Positions 8,648 to 18,776 of a DNA stretch of 64,000 nucleotides are shown here, one piece after another. How positions within the stretch are numbered: the stretch's first letter is position 1; every line of letters begins with the position of its first letter. Both the position numbers and the translations under genes were made by a program. Under the pieces are notes generated by a model. That model was not told the DNA's origin. It saw only the letters and a program-made list of their open reading frames with translations, and did not search any database. Source of the stretch: Croceimicrobium sp963977415 (GTDB lineage Bacteria; Bacteroidota; Bacteroidia; Flavobacteriales; Schleiferiaceae); assembly GCA_963977415.1 (NCBI GenBank), contig CAXBOS010000013.1:1-64000 (forward strand). Direction: 5' to 3'.

Positions 8648-10966
8648 TTATTGCTGCAATACGGTAAATTTTCGCTGATAATTATGGCCCTTTTCGTCCT
8701 CGAGCCACAGCTTGTATTCGCCAGGCACCAAATTTAGTGCCTTGGTGTGCATATCTTTCGTTTCACCTAAAAACTCACCGTTCAAGTGCCAAAATAAACG
8801 AGAATTCGCATCGCGTAAAACTGCCTCAACAATCAATTCGCTTTTTTCGCCAGCTAACTTTTTGGGAATAAAAATTTTCTCACCTTCCATCGGGAACAGA
8901 ACATCTAGGTAGTTTTCTCCCGAAAAATCATCTGCACAAGCGGGCGATAAAGGTGGTAATTGGCGATATGTAGGATGCTGCTGAGCGTAGTAATAGCTTT
9001 CGATTACTGGTAATTGGAAAAAGCTCTCCGCCTTGATAGTTATGTTGCCGCTGCAATTGTAATTGTAGCGAAATTTCCCACTTTCATCGGTATAATATTG
9101 CTGGTGGTATTGGCAGGGTTTTAAGGCTTTCGCCTGAAAGGGTATCCATGTCGTATCGCGCTCCGAACAAATAGAAGAAGCTAATTGTCCTGATTGGGAG
9201 CATACAATTTCTTCACTAAGTTGATCATAAGGGGTTTCAAACCACGGTCTTTGATCAACGATAGCATTAAGAAAATTGAAAAGGATGGGACCTGCTGCCT
9301 CTGCTCCTACTAAACCTGGTCGCCCTTCTCCACTGGCATTTCCTACCCAAACTACACAGGTGTACTGCGGACAAATACCCACTGCCCAAGCATCTCTAAA
9401 TCCGAAGCTGGTGCCTGTTTTCCAAGCAATGGGAGAACGACCAAAATATTGCCAACCTTGCTCTGAGCCCGGGCGATTTAGTTTTTGCATTACCGCTAAG
9501 CTTTGCCAAATAGCAGCCTTGGTATAAGGACTATTTATCGTAACCGAATCCTTAGTATAATAATGAATCTGCCTTAGAGCCGCTCTATTACTAAGCTTTT
9601 GCGCCCAGGCAGAATAAGCCATGGCCAAATCCCAGGCCTTCACCTCTGCGCCACCTAAAATTAGCGACAAACCGTAGTGGTCGGCTTTATTATGAAGCGA
9701 ACTAAAACCCGTTTTGCGTAATAAATTGGTAAAACGATCTACCCCAAATTCCCGCAGCTCCACAACAGCAGGAATATTTAGCGAAAGTGCTAATGCTTCA
9801 TCGGCCTTTACCATACCCCTAAATTTGCCATCGTAATTTTTAGGATGGAAGCCTTCGAAATGCATCGGAATATCAGGAATGATTTCTTGGGGTAACCACT
9901 GTCCGCTTTGCATACCCGCCGCATATAAAAAGGGTTTAAGAATACTACCCGAGCTCCTCTCCGTTTGCAACATATCGTTATAATGCCCTGGTCCATCACT
10001 ACCGTTTCCCACATAAGCGAGAACCTCGGCGTTGTCATTGTCAATTAGAAGAAGCGCAGCATTGTTTATACGATTAAGCTTCAATTTAGCTAAGGCAGCA
10101 TCAATTTGCTTAATGGCTTCCTCTTGTAAGCTTAAACTTAAGGTGCTTGGTTTTTGGGAAAGGACTCCATCCGCGATTTGCTGTTCTAAAAGATGAGGTG
10201 CCAAGTTTGGAATTGCTTGTGGTTTATCCGGTAAAGCTTCTAAAAGTGCCAGCTGATAATCGTTCTCGCTTAGATAATTTTCTATGCGTAATTCGGCCAA
10301 TAGCTGGTTGCGCTTATGCAGAAGCGTAGCTCTATTTTTTCCGGGATTAATTAAACCAGGAGCATTGGGTAAAACCGCTAAAGTGGCCGATTCTGACCAG
10401 GAAAGCTCATTAGCGGATCGGCCGAAATAACGCCACGAAGCCGCCTCTATCCCGACCACGTTTCCCCCGAAAGGGGCATTTGCGAGATAAAAGGCTAAAA
10501 TTTCTTCTTTGCTATAACGCCACTCCAAGCGAGTTGCTAAAATGATTTCCCATAGCTTTTCGCTAATCGTGCGTGCCGGGTTATCGCGCGCTAAGCGAAT
10601 GGTTTGCATACTGATGGTACTGCCGCCACTAAGTACTTTCCCGCTCTTAATATTCCAATAAGCCGCGCGCAATAAGGACCAAGGATTAAAGCCCCAATGG
10701 TAGGGAAAGTAGCGATCTTCTTGTAGCAAAATGCTGGTTTTCATTTTTGTTGAAACCTCGGCTTTGGGAGGAAAGCGCCACTGCTCATCGGCGGGCAAGC
10801 GGGCCGATAATAAAGCGCCATTACGATCGAAAAGCACCGCGGCGTAAGGCTTATCAAAAAGCGGCGCAGGCAAAAGGAAATAATAAATTAGCCCGATTAC
10901 CAATAGCGGCAGTAGCAGCCATTTACGCTTTTTCAATTTTAAAATTATGGCCTTACTTCTACCCAT
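8648..10966 (-). CDS. pbpC: Penicillin-binding protein 1C
   Basis: 772 residues. A short cytoplasmic N-terminus and one membrane segment (residues ~15-32) precede the GT51 transglycosylase domain (LQEDRYFPYHWGFNPWSLLRAA; SGGSTISMQTIRL). The transpeptidase domain has the SxxK motif in SGSILKPFLYAAG near residue 338 and KTGTS near residue 516. A C-terminal BiPBP_C-like beta domain (~690-772) marks the 1C subclass. The enzyme polymerises and cross-links peptidoglycan in the periplasm. Its first 22 bases overlap the end of the alpha-2-macroglobulin gene, so the two are cotranscribed and translationally coupled, a pairing also known in proteobacteria. Confidence 0.95.
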   Translation of the reverse strand: MGRSKAIILKLKKRKWLLLPLLVIGLIYYFLLPAPLFDKPYAAVLFDRNGALLSARLPADEQWRFPPKAEVSTKMKTSILLQEDRYFPYHWGFNPWSLLRAAYWNIKSGKVLSGGSTISMQTIRLARDNPARTISEKLWEIILATRLEWRYSKEEILAFYLANAPFGGNVVGIEAASWRYFGRSANELSWSESATLAVLPNAPGLINPGKNRATLLHKRNQLLAELRIENYLSENDYQLALLEALPDKPQAIPNLAPHLLEQQIADGVLSQKPSTLSLSLQEEAIKQIDAALAKLKLNRINNAALLLIDNDNAEVLAYVGNGSDGPGHYNDMLQTERSSGSILKPFLYAAGMQSGQWLPQEIIPDIPMHFEGFHPKNYDGKFRGMVKADEALALSLNIPAVVELREFGVDRFTNLLRKTGFSSLHNKADHYGLSLILGGAEVKAWDLAMAYSAWAQKLSNRAALRQIHYYTKDSVTINSPYTKAAIWQSLAVMQKLNRPGSEQGWQYFGRSPIAWKTGTSFGFRDAWAVGICPQYTCVVWVGNASGEGRPGLVGAEAAGPILFNFLNAIVDQRPWFETPYDQLSEEIVCSQSGQLASSICSERDTTWIPFQAKALKPCQYHQQYYTDESGKFRYNYNCSGNITIKAESFFQLPVIESYYYAQQHPTYRQLPPLSPACADDFSGENYLDVLFPMEGEKIFIPKKLAGEKSELIVEAVLRDANSRLFWHLNGEFLGETKDMHTKALNLVPGEYKLWLEDEKGHNYQRKFTVLQQ

Positions 10967-13900
10967 CTAGCCGCCGAGCGTGCCGTAATTTCTGGATGAT
11001 ACATATCTTCTACTTCAAAGGCGGGCAAGAAATATTTACCGGCGTAAGTTGCATTTAAGCGCAATTTAAAACTCTGTTTGTTAGAGTTTTGCAAACTAAA
11101 GAAGGTATAAATTCGATCATCACGAATATCGCGGTAGTCGAAATTTACCGGTCCTGAAAATCCATCGCGACTATTAGTTAAGACTTGCCAACCCGCTGGA
11201 ATAAATTGTTTTAGAGCTAAATCTTGATAAGCATTAATACTGCCTGTTTTACTTACAATTACCTCCATCTCAAAATCACTTCCTTGCTTTATTTCCGTTG
11301 GACTAATTAAAGTCCCGTTAATATCGCGGAAAACAATTTCCATATCCACTCCTTTGTTATACGCAGCTTGCGAAGTGCCTAAACTAGAGCCTTGTTGGTT
11401 TAAGCTAAAAAACAAGGGTTTATTTCCCTTATTGCTCAGTTTAAGAGCAGAGGCCTTATCGCGTCCCGACTCTAAATCGTAACGGATAAAGCTGTAATTC
11501 GAATGGAAATCCTTAGTAAGATTTGCTTTCTGAACCGACCAATCTAAAAAGGTATCTTTTTTTAAATCGTCGCCGAAAACCTGCAAAAGCGAGAGCATGG
11601 CAAAGGAAAGACTATGGGTATTGCCATAATTGTCTTTATTCATCATTTTAGCGACAATTCTACCCTGTTGCAAAGCCGCCGTTTTATTATTGAGAAGATG
11701 TAAGCATAAAAGCTTGATGGACTCATCCCTTAAACTGTTCCCGAAATAGCGATAATCAGTGGAGCTGTAGCTAAGATTTTCGGCCTGTTGATAGATTATT
11801 TCGGCCGTTTGCTTTTGGCCAATCACCGCATAAGCGGTAGCTAACTGATACAAGGCTTGAGGGGAAATCGCCAATTCCTTCAGTCGGTTCATGGCACCAA
11901 TCTCAGGCTCATTGCTAAGGCAAAGCGTTAACAGTCGGTAAGACTGTTCCATATCGTTAGAAATTAGACGCGGGGAAGAGCGGTAAGTTGGCGCCCAAGA
12001 ACGCGCTCTCGATTTTTGATAAGCCAACCAGCGTTTAAACATCGTGGGAGGCAATTCAAAACCTGCTTTCTTTGCCTCAATCAAAAAGTGTCCTACATAA
12101 GAAGTAACGTAGGAATTATAGTTATGGGAGCTCGAGTTAGGCCAATAACGAATCTCACCTGAAGCCATTTGTCGCTCATAAAGGCGCTGCAAAGCAATGG
12201 TCGTATTTTGTTTCCTATTTTTCACTTGAGCCTCCGAAAGCTCCATTACCTTCGGTAGAAATAAAGCAGGGAAAACAGAAGAGGTTATTTGCTCTGAACA
12301 ACCATAAGGATAGGAACTCAGATAATGTAAATGCTTTTCAATATTTAAAGTCGGAACGCTGGATGCCTCGATATTTAGGAAATTAGTTCCTTCAATTCCA
12401 AAGGGTTGATAATTAATAACTGTATCCTTATTCGCAGCCAGCACAAATTGAAAATTACGCGTTTCGGGTAAATTAGGAATACGCACTTTTAACTCCGTTT
12501 CATCGTAGGAGGATTCGCCAGTAGCACTAACTTGAGATTTTAACTTTACCACCCCTCTTTCAGAAAGCACTCTCAACTTAAAGTAAACAATCTCCTCACC
12601 GGGCTCAGAAAAATTCAATTGCTTAGAACTTGAGCCTAGAATTTCTACCGGACCCGTTTTCTGCAAATCAACCTTCACCGATTTAATTTTTGGATCGCTT
12701 ACAAAAACGCTAACAGGCATGGTGATTTCATCTTCAGGACTAAGAATGCGAGGTAGGGTATTTAAAACCATTAGGGGTTTGGTAACCTTTAGCGCCTTCT
12801 CTGCATTTCCATAAGATAAGTTCGTATTGGCAGCTACCACCATTATCTTAACTGAGCCAATATAATTGGGAAGTTTAATTTCGTGCTTCTTGCTTTTACC
12901 GGCAGCCAATTTAAAGGGACCGAGAAAGCGTACCATCGGTTTAAAGCGATTCTGATTCGAGTTTTCAGCATTTTTAAGGGCCTCATCACCACCAATTCCC
13001 ATTACTTTTTGCAAGGCGCCGCTATAGGCTCCTAAAACAGATTCATACATATCCCAAGTACTGACACCATGCCCTTCTTTACCATAAAAATAAGGGAAAG
13101 GTTGCGGAGTTTTAAAAGCAGTGAGATTCAATAAACCTTCATCAACAATTGCCAAAGTGTATTCCATAGGCTGACCATTCTCTTCACTTATTTCTACCCA
13201 TTCTTCCGTTTCCGGACGCCAATCATCACTGTGCTTAATAATGGGTTTTAATTCCTTTTCAGGATTTTTAATGCCTAGGGCAGCAATACCATAAAGCCGC
13301 ATCGGGCGGTCGTTGGTTTTTTGCGCATGCGGTTGAATTAGATTGGCTTGCACATAAATATTAGGCGCCATCTCTTCGCTTACCTTAAAAGAGAAGTTCT
13401 TTTTCTCTTCCTCTGAATTGAGCCATAGTTTACGAATAATCTTATGGCTATTTTCAATGCTTACAAGGATTCTGGCACCAGGACTTTCGGGAAATTTAAT
13501 TTTCACTTCTTCGCCAATGACATACTCTTCCTTGTTGGCTGAGAAATTGAGAATATTAGAAGAAGCCAATTCTGGACGTTCACCCTTTCTGCCAGCAGGC
13601 CAATTAAACCACATAAAGGTACTGCTACAATGCCCACTTTCTGAATCACAAACTCGCACTAAAAAGCGTCCCCAATTGGGATAATCAATCTTAAATTGGT
13701 GTTTCGCCACCCCATTAAAACTATTTAATTTGGCACTACTGTAGAGATAGGTCGCTTCATTATCAACGTATCTGCCCAAGTTCTCTCCGCGAGAGGAATA
13801 CCACCAATGCCAGTCTACCCGATAAATTTTAATTTCTAGCCCATCCCGCGAAAGCGGCTTACCTTTACAATCAACTGTTTTAATTTCCAGCTCATAATTT

Positions 13901-16497
13901 CGATCCGTTTCTAAGAAACCGCCATTCTGGGCTTCAGGGGTCTTTATACCCACCAAAGTTGAAAAAGGAGAAATCGTTTGTTGGAAAAATTCGGTACTAA
14001 AATCACCGCCGCCTTCAAAAGCCTTGGCTTCCACTTTCATGGAAATTAAGGCTGGGGCCGCTTTAAAATCACCCAGCTCTAGCACTAAACTTCGAGCACC
14101 CGCACTATTCATTTCGCCATCATAAATACGCTTATTCTCCGAATAAAAATTGCGAGTGCGATCGCTAAATTCAAAGCCTTTGAACTGAGGAAAAGGATTG
14201 TTTAAGCTGTAAAATTTAGCATCTAGTGTAAGCTTAGAGTTTTTGGCGGCAATACCCGTTAACCAATTAATTTGCGATTCTATTAATAGGTTTCCATCAT
14301 CTGAGAACTGGGTCTCTTCACTAAAATCGAGGTTTATCTTTAAGCGGTTGGGCTTTATGGTTTCCACCAAGATGCCTTTACTAAAGCTGCGATCTCCGAT
14401 GCGAATGGTCGCGGTATAACTACCGGTAATGGCCGAAGCCCTTGTTTGCGATTGAAAAGTATAAATGCTCTTATCGGCCACCTTTGCAACTTGCCTATCG
14501 ATCAGTTTATTTTGCGGATCAATAAGGCTAAATTCGATCGGATGGCCACTGGCAATTGACTTTTCCTTATCCTGCAAAATAAAGGCTAAATGCAGACTAT
14601 CACCGGGTCTACGCACGCCTCGTTCCAAATAAATAAAACCTTTTAGGCCCTTCTCAATAGATTCACCGCCAATGTCGAAATTGCTCATAGCAAGCGCTTC
14701 GCCAGGCATTAATTTCAAATAGGTTTTACTGTTTTCATGAGATGCCACTGCCACAAAAGCCGATTCCTTAGAAGAGATGCGAGCGAATCCCTGATCGTCG
14801 CTTTGTGCGCTTGCCAGCAATCTTCCTTGAAAATTATAAAGTTCCACCACCGCATTACTTACCGACTTAGTACTTACTAAATCACTGATGGTAAAATCCC
14901 AATCATCATTTTCTCCCTTTTTAGCAATAAGGCCGAGCTTAGTTACCCAAATATTGCGACTGAGGAAATTTTCGGCATTATAGTAGGAAATGTGGCAAGG
15001 ATCCTCTCTTTTTTGCCAATTATAGCCGGGTGGGTAGCTAAAGCTATAGTCGGATGTATTATAGATTTCGGAAGAGTTTGCACCGTAATAATAATCATCG
15101 TAGTAATCGTCGTAGTAATAATCATCGTAATAATCCTCCTCTTCATTTTCCAATTCCGTCTCAGCTTGACTAGGGCAATTGTATAAACTATACTCTTTTT
15201 TAAAACTAAGCATCGCACGGTAAACCGCTCCTTCTTCGGGTTTAAAGTAATCTGACAAATCAATCGCAAAATGCTGCCAATCGTTAGCGCCTTCTTTTCC
15301 TAAGTCAATTTTGGTCTCTAAAACCTTTTCTCCCACACGGTACAATTGATAATCGCCATCGTAATTATTAACCTGCAAAAAGTTTATAATATTATTTTCA
15401 TAGACTTTGATGAGCCTTAAATCAACCGCGTTCAGATTTATGGCTTTAAAGCTTAAATTCAAATTATCGTTTAGAGGCATAATATTGCCATTTTCTAAAA
15501 ATACTATTGTCGGTTTTTCATTTGAAATTTTAAAACTTATTTCTTGGTTAAACTTTGATTTAAAACCGAGAATATTCTCAATACCAGGCGTTATCTTCAA
15601 TTTTTGCTCGCCCGGTAGATTTTCTGGCAGGTAAACCATGATGCTTGAGTTATCTACTTCAAGTTTTAAATCACCTTGACCAACGATACTAATAATTCCC
15701 TTTAAATCTTGATCTTTTCGCAAGGGATCGGAGAAGTTTAACTTCAGTTGCGAGCTATTTTCACCTTCAATGGTGTAGGATATATATTTAAAATCGTTGA
15801 GTGAGGGCAGCTCAATTTTTTGATTTTTCAAACCATGGGCTAGCGCATGATCCTCATCAAAATTAACTGTTAAAATAGAAGCCTCCTCTTTACGAATCAA
15901 GCTATCGACTGAATAAATATAATTACCTCCAAAGTCTTGCGACCAGCGTCCGTCTAATTTTTTCTCATCCTTTGAGACACGCAACAATTGATTAAAATCC
16001 TGTAATTCGCAATAGTCTGCTGCCTCGAAGTTTAAGGTTAAGCGATAGTATTGCATTTGTCCTTCTGGCATTGCTTCCAGGTTATAATTTTGAAAAGCTA
16101 AACCTTGCTTAATAGTTTTAAAGCCAAAAGAGAATTTTGCAAGAGAATCGGGAACATCAAATATTTTATTTAAAGCCAGTTCTGCTGTGTAAACTTGATC
16201 GGAATTTAAAAGCGACTTGGGGCTAAACTCTAAATGCCTTTTATCTCTTAAAATTAAATCCCCTTCTATATTTGGGGAGAATTCTAGTAAATCAGAACTA
16301 AGCAATTCCCCTACCTTTAATTCTGAAATATCTTTGTTAAAATAAATATTAACAGTAGATTTTTTAGATATTAAACCTGCGGTATAAGATCCAATATAAG
16401 GGCTGAATTTCTTATCGAATGTAGGTACATCCTCATCTGCCGAAGAGCAAGAAACAACAAAATAGAACGATACAAGTAGGAGGAGAAGCTTTCTCAT
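10945..16497 (-). CDS. Alpha-2-macroglobulin family lipoprotein (YfhM-like)
   Basis: 1850 residues. The signal peptide ends in a lipobox (VVSCSS), so the mature protein is probably lipid-anchored in the envelope. It has the long macroglobulin beta-domain series and a thioester-type motif YPYGCSEQ around residue 1400, followed by the helical thioester-domain repeats. Bacterial alpha-2-macroglobulins trap proteases and are thought to work with PBP1C in repair of a breached envelope; the overlapping pbpC supports that role here. Odd feature: a Tyr/Asp-run insertion (EEDYYDDYYYDDYYDDYYYG, residues ~445-470) encoded by near-repetitive trinucleotides at about 15085-15155. Confidence 0.93.
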   Translation of the reverse strand: MRKLLLLLVSFYFVVSCSSADEDVPTFDKKFSPYIGSYTAGLISKKSTVNIYFNKDISELKVGELLSSDLLEFSPNIEGDLILRDKRHLEFSPKSLLNSDQVYTAELALNKIFDVPDSLAKFSFGFKTIKQGLAFQNYNLEAMPEGQMQYYRLTLNFEAADYCELQDFNQLLRVSKDEKKLDGRWSQDFGGNYIYSVDSLIRKEEASILTVNFDEDHALAHGLKNQKIELPSLNDFKYISYTIEGENSSQLKLNFSDPLRKDQDLKGIISIVGQGDLKLEVDNSSIMVYLPENLPGEQKLKITPGIENILGFKSKFNQEISFKISNEKPTIVFLENGNIMPLNDNLNLSFKAINLNAVDLRLIKVYENNIINFLQVNNYDGDYQLYRVGEKVLETKIDLGKEGANDWQHFAIDLSDYFKPEEGAVYRAMLSFKKEYSLYNCPSQAETELENEEEDYYDDYYYDDYYDDYYYGANSSEIYNTSDYSFSYPPGYNWQKREDPCHISYYNAENFLSRNIWVTKLGLIAKKGENDDWDFTISDLVSTKSVSNAVVELYNFQGRLLASAQSDDQGFARISSKESAFVAVASHENSKTYLKLMPGEALAMSNFDIGGESIEKGLKGFIYLERGVRRPGDSLHLAFILQDKEKSIASGHPIEFSLIDPQNKLIDRQVAKVADKSIYTFQSQTRASAITGSYTATIRIGDRSFSKGILVETIKPNRLKINLDFSEETQFSDDGNLLIESQINWLTGIAAKNSKLTLDAKFYSLNNPFPQFKGFEFSDRTRNFYSENKRIYDGEMNSAGARSLVLELGDFKAAPALISMKVEAKAFEGGGDFSTEFFQQTISPFSTLVGIKTPEAQNGGFLETDRNYELEIKTVDCKGKPLSRDGLEIKIYRVDWHWWYSSRGENLGRYVDNEATYLYSSAKLNSFNGVAKHQFKIDYPNWGRFLVRVCDSESGHCSSTFMWFNWPAGRKGERPELASSNILNFSANKEEYVIGEEVKIKFPESPGARILVSIENSHKIIRKLWLNSEEEKKNFSFKVSEEMAPNIYVQANLIQPHAQKTNDRPMRLYGIAALGIKNPEKELKPIIKHSDDWRPETEEWVEISEENGQPMEYTLAIVDEGLLNLTAFKTPQPFPYFYGKEGHGVSTWDMYESVLGAYSGALQKVMGIGGDEALKNAENSNQNRFKPMVRFLGPFKLAAGKSKKHEIKLPNYIGSVKIMVVAANTNLSYGNAEKALKVTKPLMVLNTLPRILSPEDEITMPVSVFVSDPKIKSVKVDLQKTGPVEILGSSSKQLNFSEPGEEIVYFKLRVLSERGVVKLKSQVSATGESSYDETELKVRIPNLPETRNFQFVLAANKDTVINYQPFGIEGTNFLNIEASSVPTLNIEKHLHYLSSYPYGCSEQITSSVFPALFLPKVMELSEAQVKNRKQNTTIALQRLYERQMASGEIRYWPNSSSHNYNSYVTSYVGHFLIEAKKAGFELPPTMFKRWLAYQKSRARSWAPTYRSSPRLISNDMEQSYRLLTLCLSNEPEIGAMNRLKELAISPQALYQLATAYAVIGQKQTAEIIYQQAENLSYSSTDYRYFGNSLRDESIKLLCLHLLNNKTAALQQGRIVAKMMNKDNYGNTHSLSFAMLSLLQVFGDDLKKDTFLDWSVQKANLTKDFHSNYSFIRYDLESGRDKASALKLSNKGNKPLFFSLNQQGSSLGTSQAAYNKGVDMEIVFRDINGTLISPTEIKQGSDFEMEVIVSKTGSINAYQDLALKQFIPAGWQVLTNSRDGFSGPVNFDYRDIRDDRIYTFFSLQNSNKQSFKLRLNATYAGKYFLPAFEVEDMYHPEITARSAARWVEVRP

Positions 16498-16553
16498 TAG
16501 GCAGAATTATTTCGGTATTTACTTAAGATGGGAACAAGATATATAATCCAAAA

Positions 16554-16583
16554 AAAAGCCCATCAAATAAATGACAGGCTTTT
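16554..16583 (-). terminator. Possible weak terminator after gyrB
   Basis: AAAAGCC (16554-16560) pairs with GGCTTTT (16577-16583) around a 16-nt loop, and an A run on the plus strand gives Ts on the minus strand. The stem is short, so this is tentative. Confidence 0.4.
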
Positions 16584-16611
16584 CTTAAGTATTTGCAATT
16601 TTTAAAATGCT

Positions 16612-18555
16612 TTAGGCATCAATTTTAGCGTATTTCGCGTTTTTCTCAATAAACTCGCGTCTCGGTGGAACATCATCCCCCATAAGCATTGAGAAAACAC
16701 GATCAGCTTCTGCGGCGCTATCTATCGTAACTCGACGCATGGTTCTACGTTCTGGGTCCATGGTTGTTTCCCATAATTGCTCGGCATTCATTTCACCAAG
16801 ACCTTTGTAACGCTGCACTGCCACTGAAGATTTATTATCGCCTCCAATTTGTGAGACAAAAAGATCACGCTGATCATCGTTCCAAGCGTATTCTTCTTTT
16901 TTACCTTTTTTAACTAAATAAAGTGGTGGTGCTGCGATATAGATGTGACCTACTTCAATTAGTTCCTTCATGTAGCGGAAAAAGAAGGTAAGAATTAGGG
17001 TTGCAATGTGACTACCATCCACGTCAGCATCACACATAATAATGACTTTATGGTAACGAAGTTTGGCCACATTTAGAGCCTTGCTATCCTCTGGTGTTCC
17101 GATACTTACCCCTAAAGCGGTAAACATGTTTTTAATTTCCTCGTTTTCGAAAACCTTGTGTTGCATGGCTTTCTCTACGTTAAGGATTTTCCCCCTTAAA
17201 GGAAGTATCGCCTGAAAGTTTCGATCACGACCTTGTTTTGCTGTACCACCAGCCGAATCGCCCTCCACTAGAAATATCTCACATATAGCAGGATCTGTTT
17301 CTGAGCAATCGGAAAGCTTACCAGGCAAACTGGTTCCACCCATTACGGTTTTACGTTGGACCATTTCACGCGCTTTCTTAGCGGCTACTCTAGCCTTAGC
17401 GGCAAGAATTACTTTTTGAACGATTATTCTCGCTTCATTCGGATTCTCTTCTAGGTAATTGTTAAGCATTTCGCCCACCAATTGATCTACCGCGCCCGAA
17501 ACTTCGGAATTACCTAATTTAGTTTTGGTTTGTCCCTCAAACTGAGGTTCCATAACCTTTACGGAAATTACAGCGGTTAATCCTTCTCTAAAATCGTCGC
17601 CGCTTACTTCAACTTTTTCACGCGCTAACATGCCACTTTCGTCGGCATATTTTTTAAGGGTACGTGTTAGAGCCCTACGGAAACCAGTTAGGTGGGTTCC
17701 TCCTTCGTGCGTATTAATGTTATTCACATAAGAGTGAATATTTTCGGCATAAGAGGTATTGTAGTGCATCGCCACTTCCACGGGAATATCATTACGCTCT
17801 CCCTCCATGCTAATTACCGTTGGCATTAAGGTTTCACGGTTTTGATCTACGAACTCTACGAATTCTCTAAGACCACCTTCACTGTGAAACTCCTCATATC
17901 TAGGCTTATTATCTTCATCAAGATCACGTAAATCTGTAAGGGTAATTCGGATACCTTTATTAAGAAATGAGAGCTCCCTTAATCGCGTAGCTAGAATATC
18001 GTATTGATATTCGGTTACTTGAAAGATCGTAGCATCCGGTTTAAAGGTAACCACGGTACCGCGTGTATCAGTGGTTCCCTCTTCGGTAAGAGAATATTCG
18101 GGAACACCACGATGAAAGATCTGATGAAAATACTTCCCATTGCGATGTACTTCCACCTTTAAATCGTCGGAAAGAGCGTTCACACAAGAAACCCCTACAC
18201 CGTGTAATCCACCTGAAACCTTGTAAGAGTCTTTATCGAATTTACCACCCGCATGCAGAACCGTCATTACTACCTCAACAGCAGAACGACCTTCTTTCTC
18301 GTGGATATCAGTTGGGATACCTCTACCATTATCTTTTACTCGAATGGAATTGTCTTCCAAAATGGTAACATTAATCGTATCGCAGTGTCCTGCGAGAGCC
18401 TCATCAATGGAGTTATCTACCACTTCATAAACCATGTGATGGAGACCTTTCACCCCCACATCACCAATATACATAGAAGGGCGTTTTCTTACCGCTTCTA
18501 ATCCCTCCAGCACCTGAATGCTACTGGCGCCATAATCTTTTTCTATTTCACTCAT
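16612..18555 (-). CDS. gyrB: DNA gyrase subunit B
   Basis: 647 residues, full length for the shorter GyrB type. The GHKL ATPase domain includes EVVDNSIDEALAG, the DNGRGIP box and GGLHGVGVSCVNALS. The transducer domain follows. The Toprim domain carries EGDSAGGTAKQGRDR and DADVDGSHI, with the C-terminal QRYKGLGEMNAEQLWETTMDP. Gyrase B drives ATP-dependent negative supercoiling with GyrA. GyrA is not adjacent. A TATCTTTG box lies 32 nt upstream of the ATG. ParE is the main alternative, but the length and motifs fit GyrB better. Confidence 0.96.
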   Translation of the reverse strand: MSEIEKDYGASSIQVLEGLEAVRKRPSMYIGDVGVKGLHHMVYEVVDNSIDEALAGHCDTINVTILEDNSIRVKDNGRGIPTDIHEKEGRSAVEVVMTVLHAGGKFDKDSYKVSGGLHGVGVSCVNALSDDLKVEVHRNGKYFHQIFHRGVPEYSLTEEGTTDTRGTVVTFKPDATIFQVTEYQYDILATRLRELSFLNKGIRITLTDLRDLDEDNKPRYEEFHSEGGLREFVEFVDQNRETLMPTVISMEGERNDIPVEVAMHYNTSYAENIHSYVNNINTHEGGTHLTGFRRALTRTLKKYADESGMLAREKVEVSGDDFREGLTAVISVKVMEPQFEGQTKTKLGNSEVSGAVDQLVGEMLNNYLEENPNEARIIVQKVILAAKARVAAKKAREMVQRKTVMGGTSLPGKLSDCSETDPAICEIFLVEGDSAGGTAKQGRDRNFQAILPLRGKILNVEKAMQHKVFENEEIKNMFTALGVSIGTPEDSKALNVAKLRYHKVIIMCDADVDGSHIATLILTFFFRYMKELIEVGHIYIAAPPLYLVKKGKKEEYAWNDDQRDLFVSQIGGDNKSSVAVQRYKGLGEMNAEQLWETTMDPERRTMRRVTIDSAAEADRVFSMLMGDDVPPRREFIEKNAKYAKIDA

Positions 18556-18587
18556 AATTATGCAGTTACGCTTATTGTGATAAGTCT

Positions 18588-18595
18588 CAAAGATA
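18588..18595 (-). promoter_or_regulatory. -7 box TATCTTTG of gyrB
   Basis: Perfect minus-strand TAnnTTTG match 32 nt before the gyrB ATG. Confidence 0.55.
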
Positions 18596-18727
18596 AGCCT
18601 TTATCAAGAGATTAAAAACCTTTTGACACAGCAAATACAAGGGTTTTCCACATGTTTTTAACATTGCGGAAACATTGGTAGAATTTCGAGATTAATACGA
18701 TAATATATAAGTCGCTGAGACCAAAAA

Positions 18728-18753
18728 AAAGTCCGAAGTAAACTCCGGACTTT
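18728..18753 (-). terminator. Rho-independent terminator of fabI
   Basis: AAAGTCCG...CGGACTTT stem (GTCCG 18731-18735, CGGAC 18746-18750) with an A run on the plus strand, so the minus strand ends in Ts. It lies 23 bp after the fabI stop. Confidence 0.75.
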
Positions 18754-18776
18754 CTTAATATAGTTCTTAGCAATTT

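Noticed and set aside
14943..15269. Open frames on both strands across the Tyr/Asp-rich region of the macroglobulin gene
   Set aside because: They are by-products of the repetitive codons in the long real gene; no start context and low-complexity composition.
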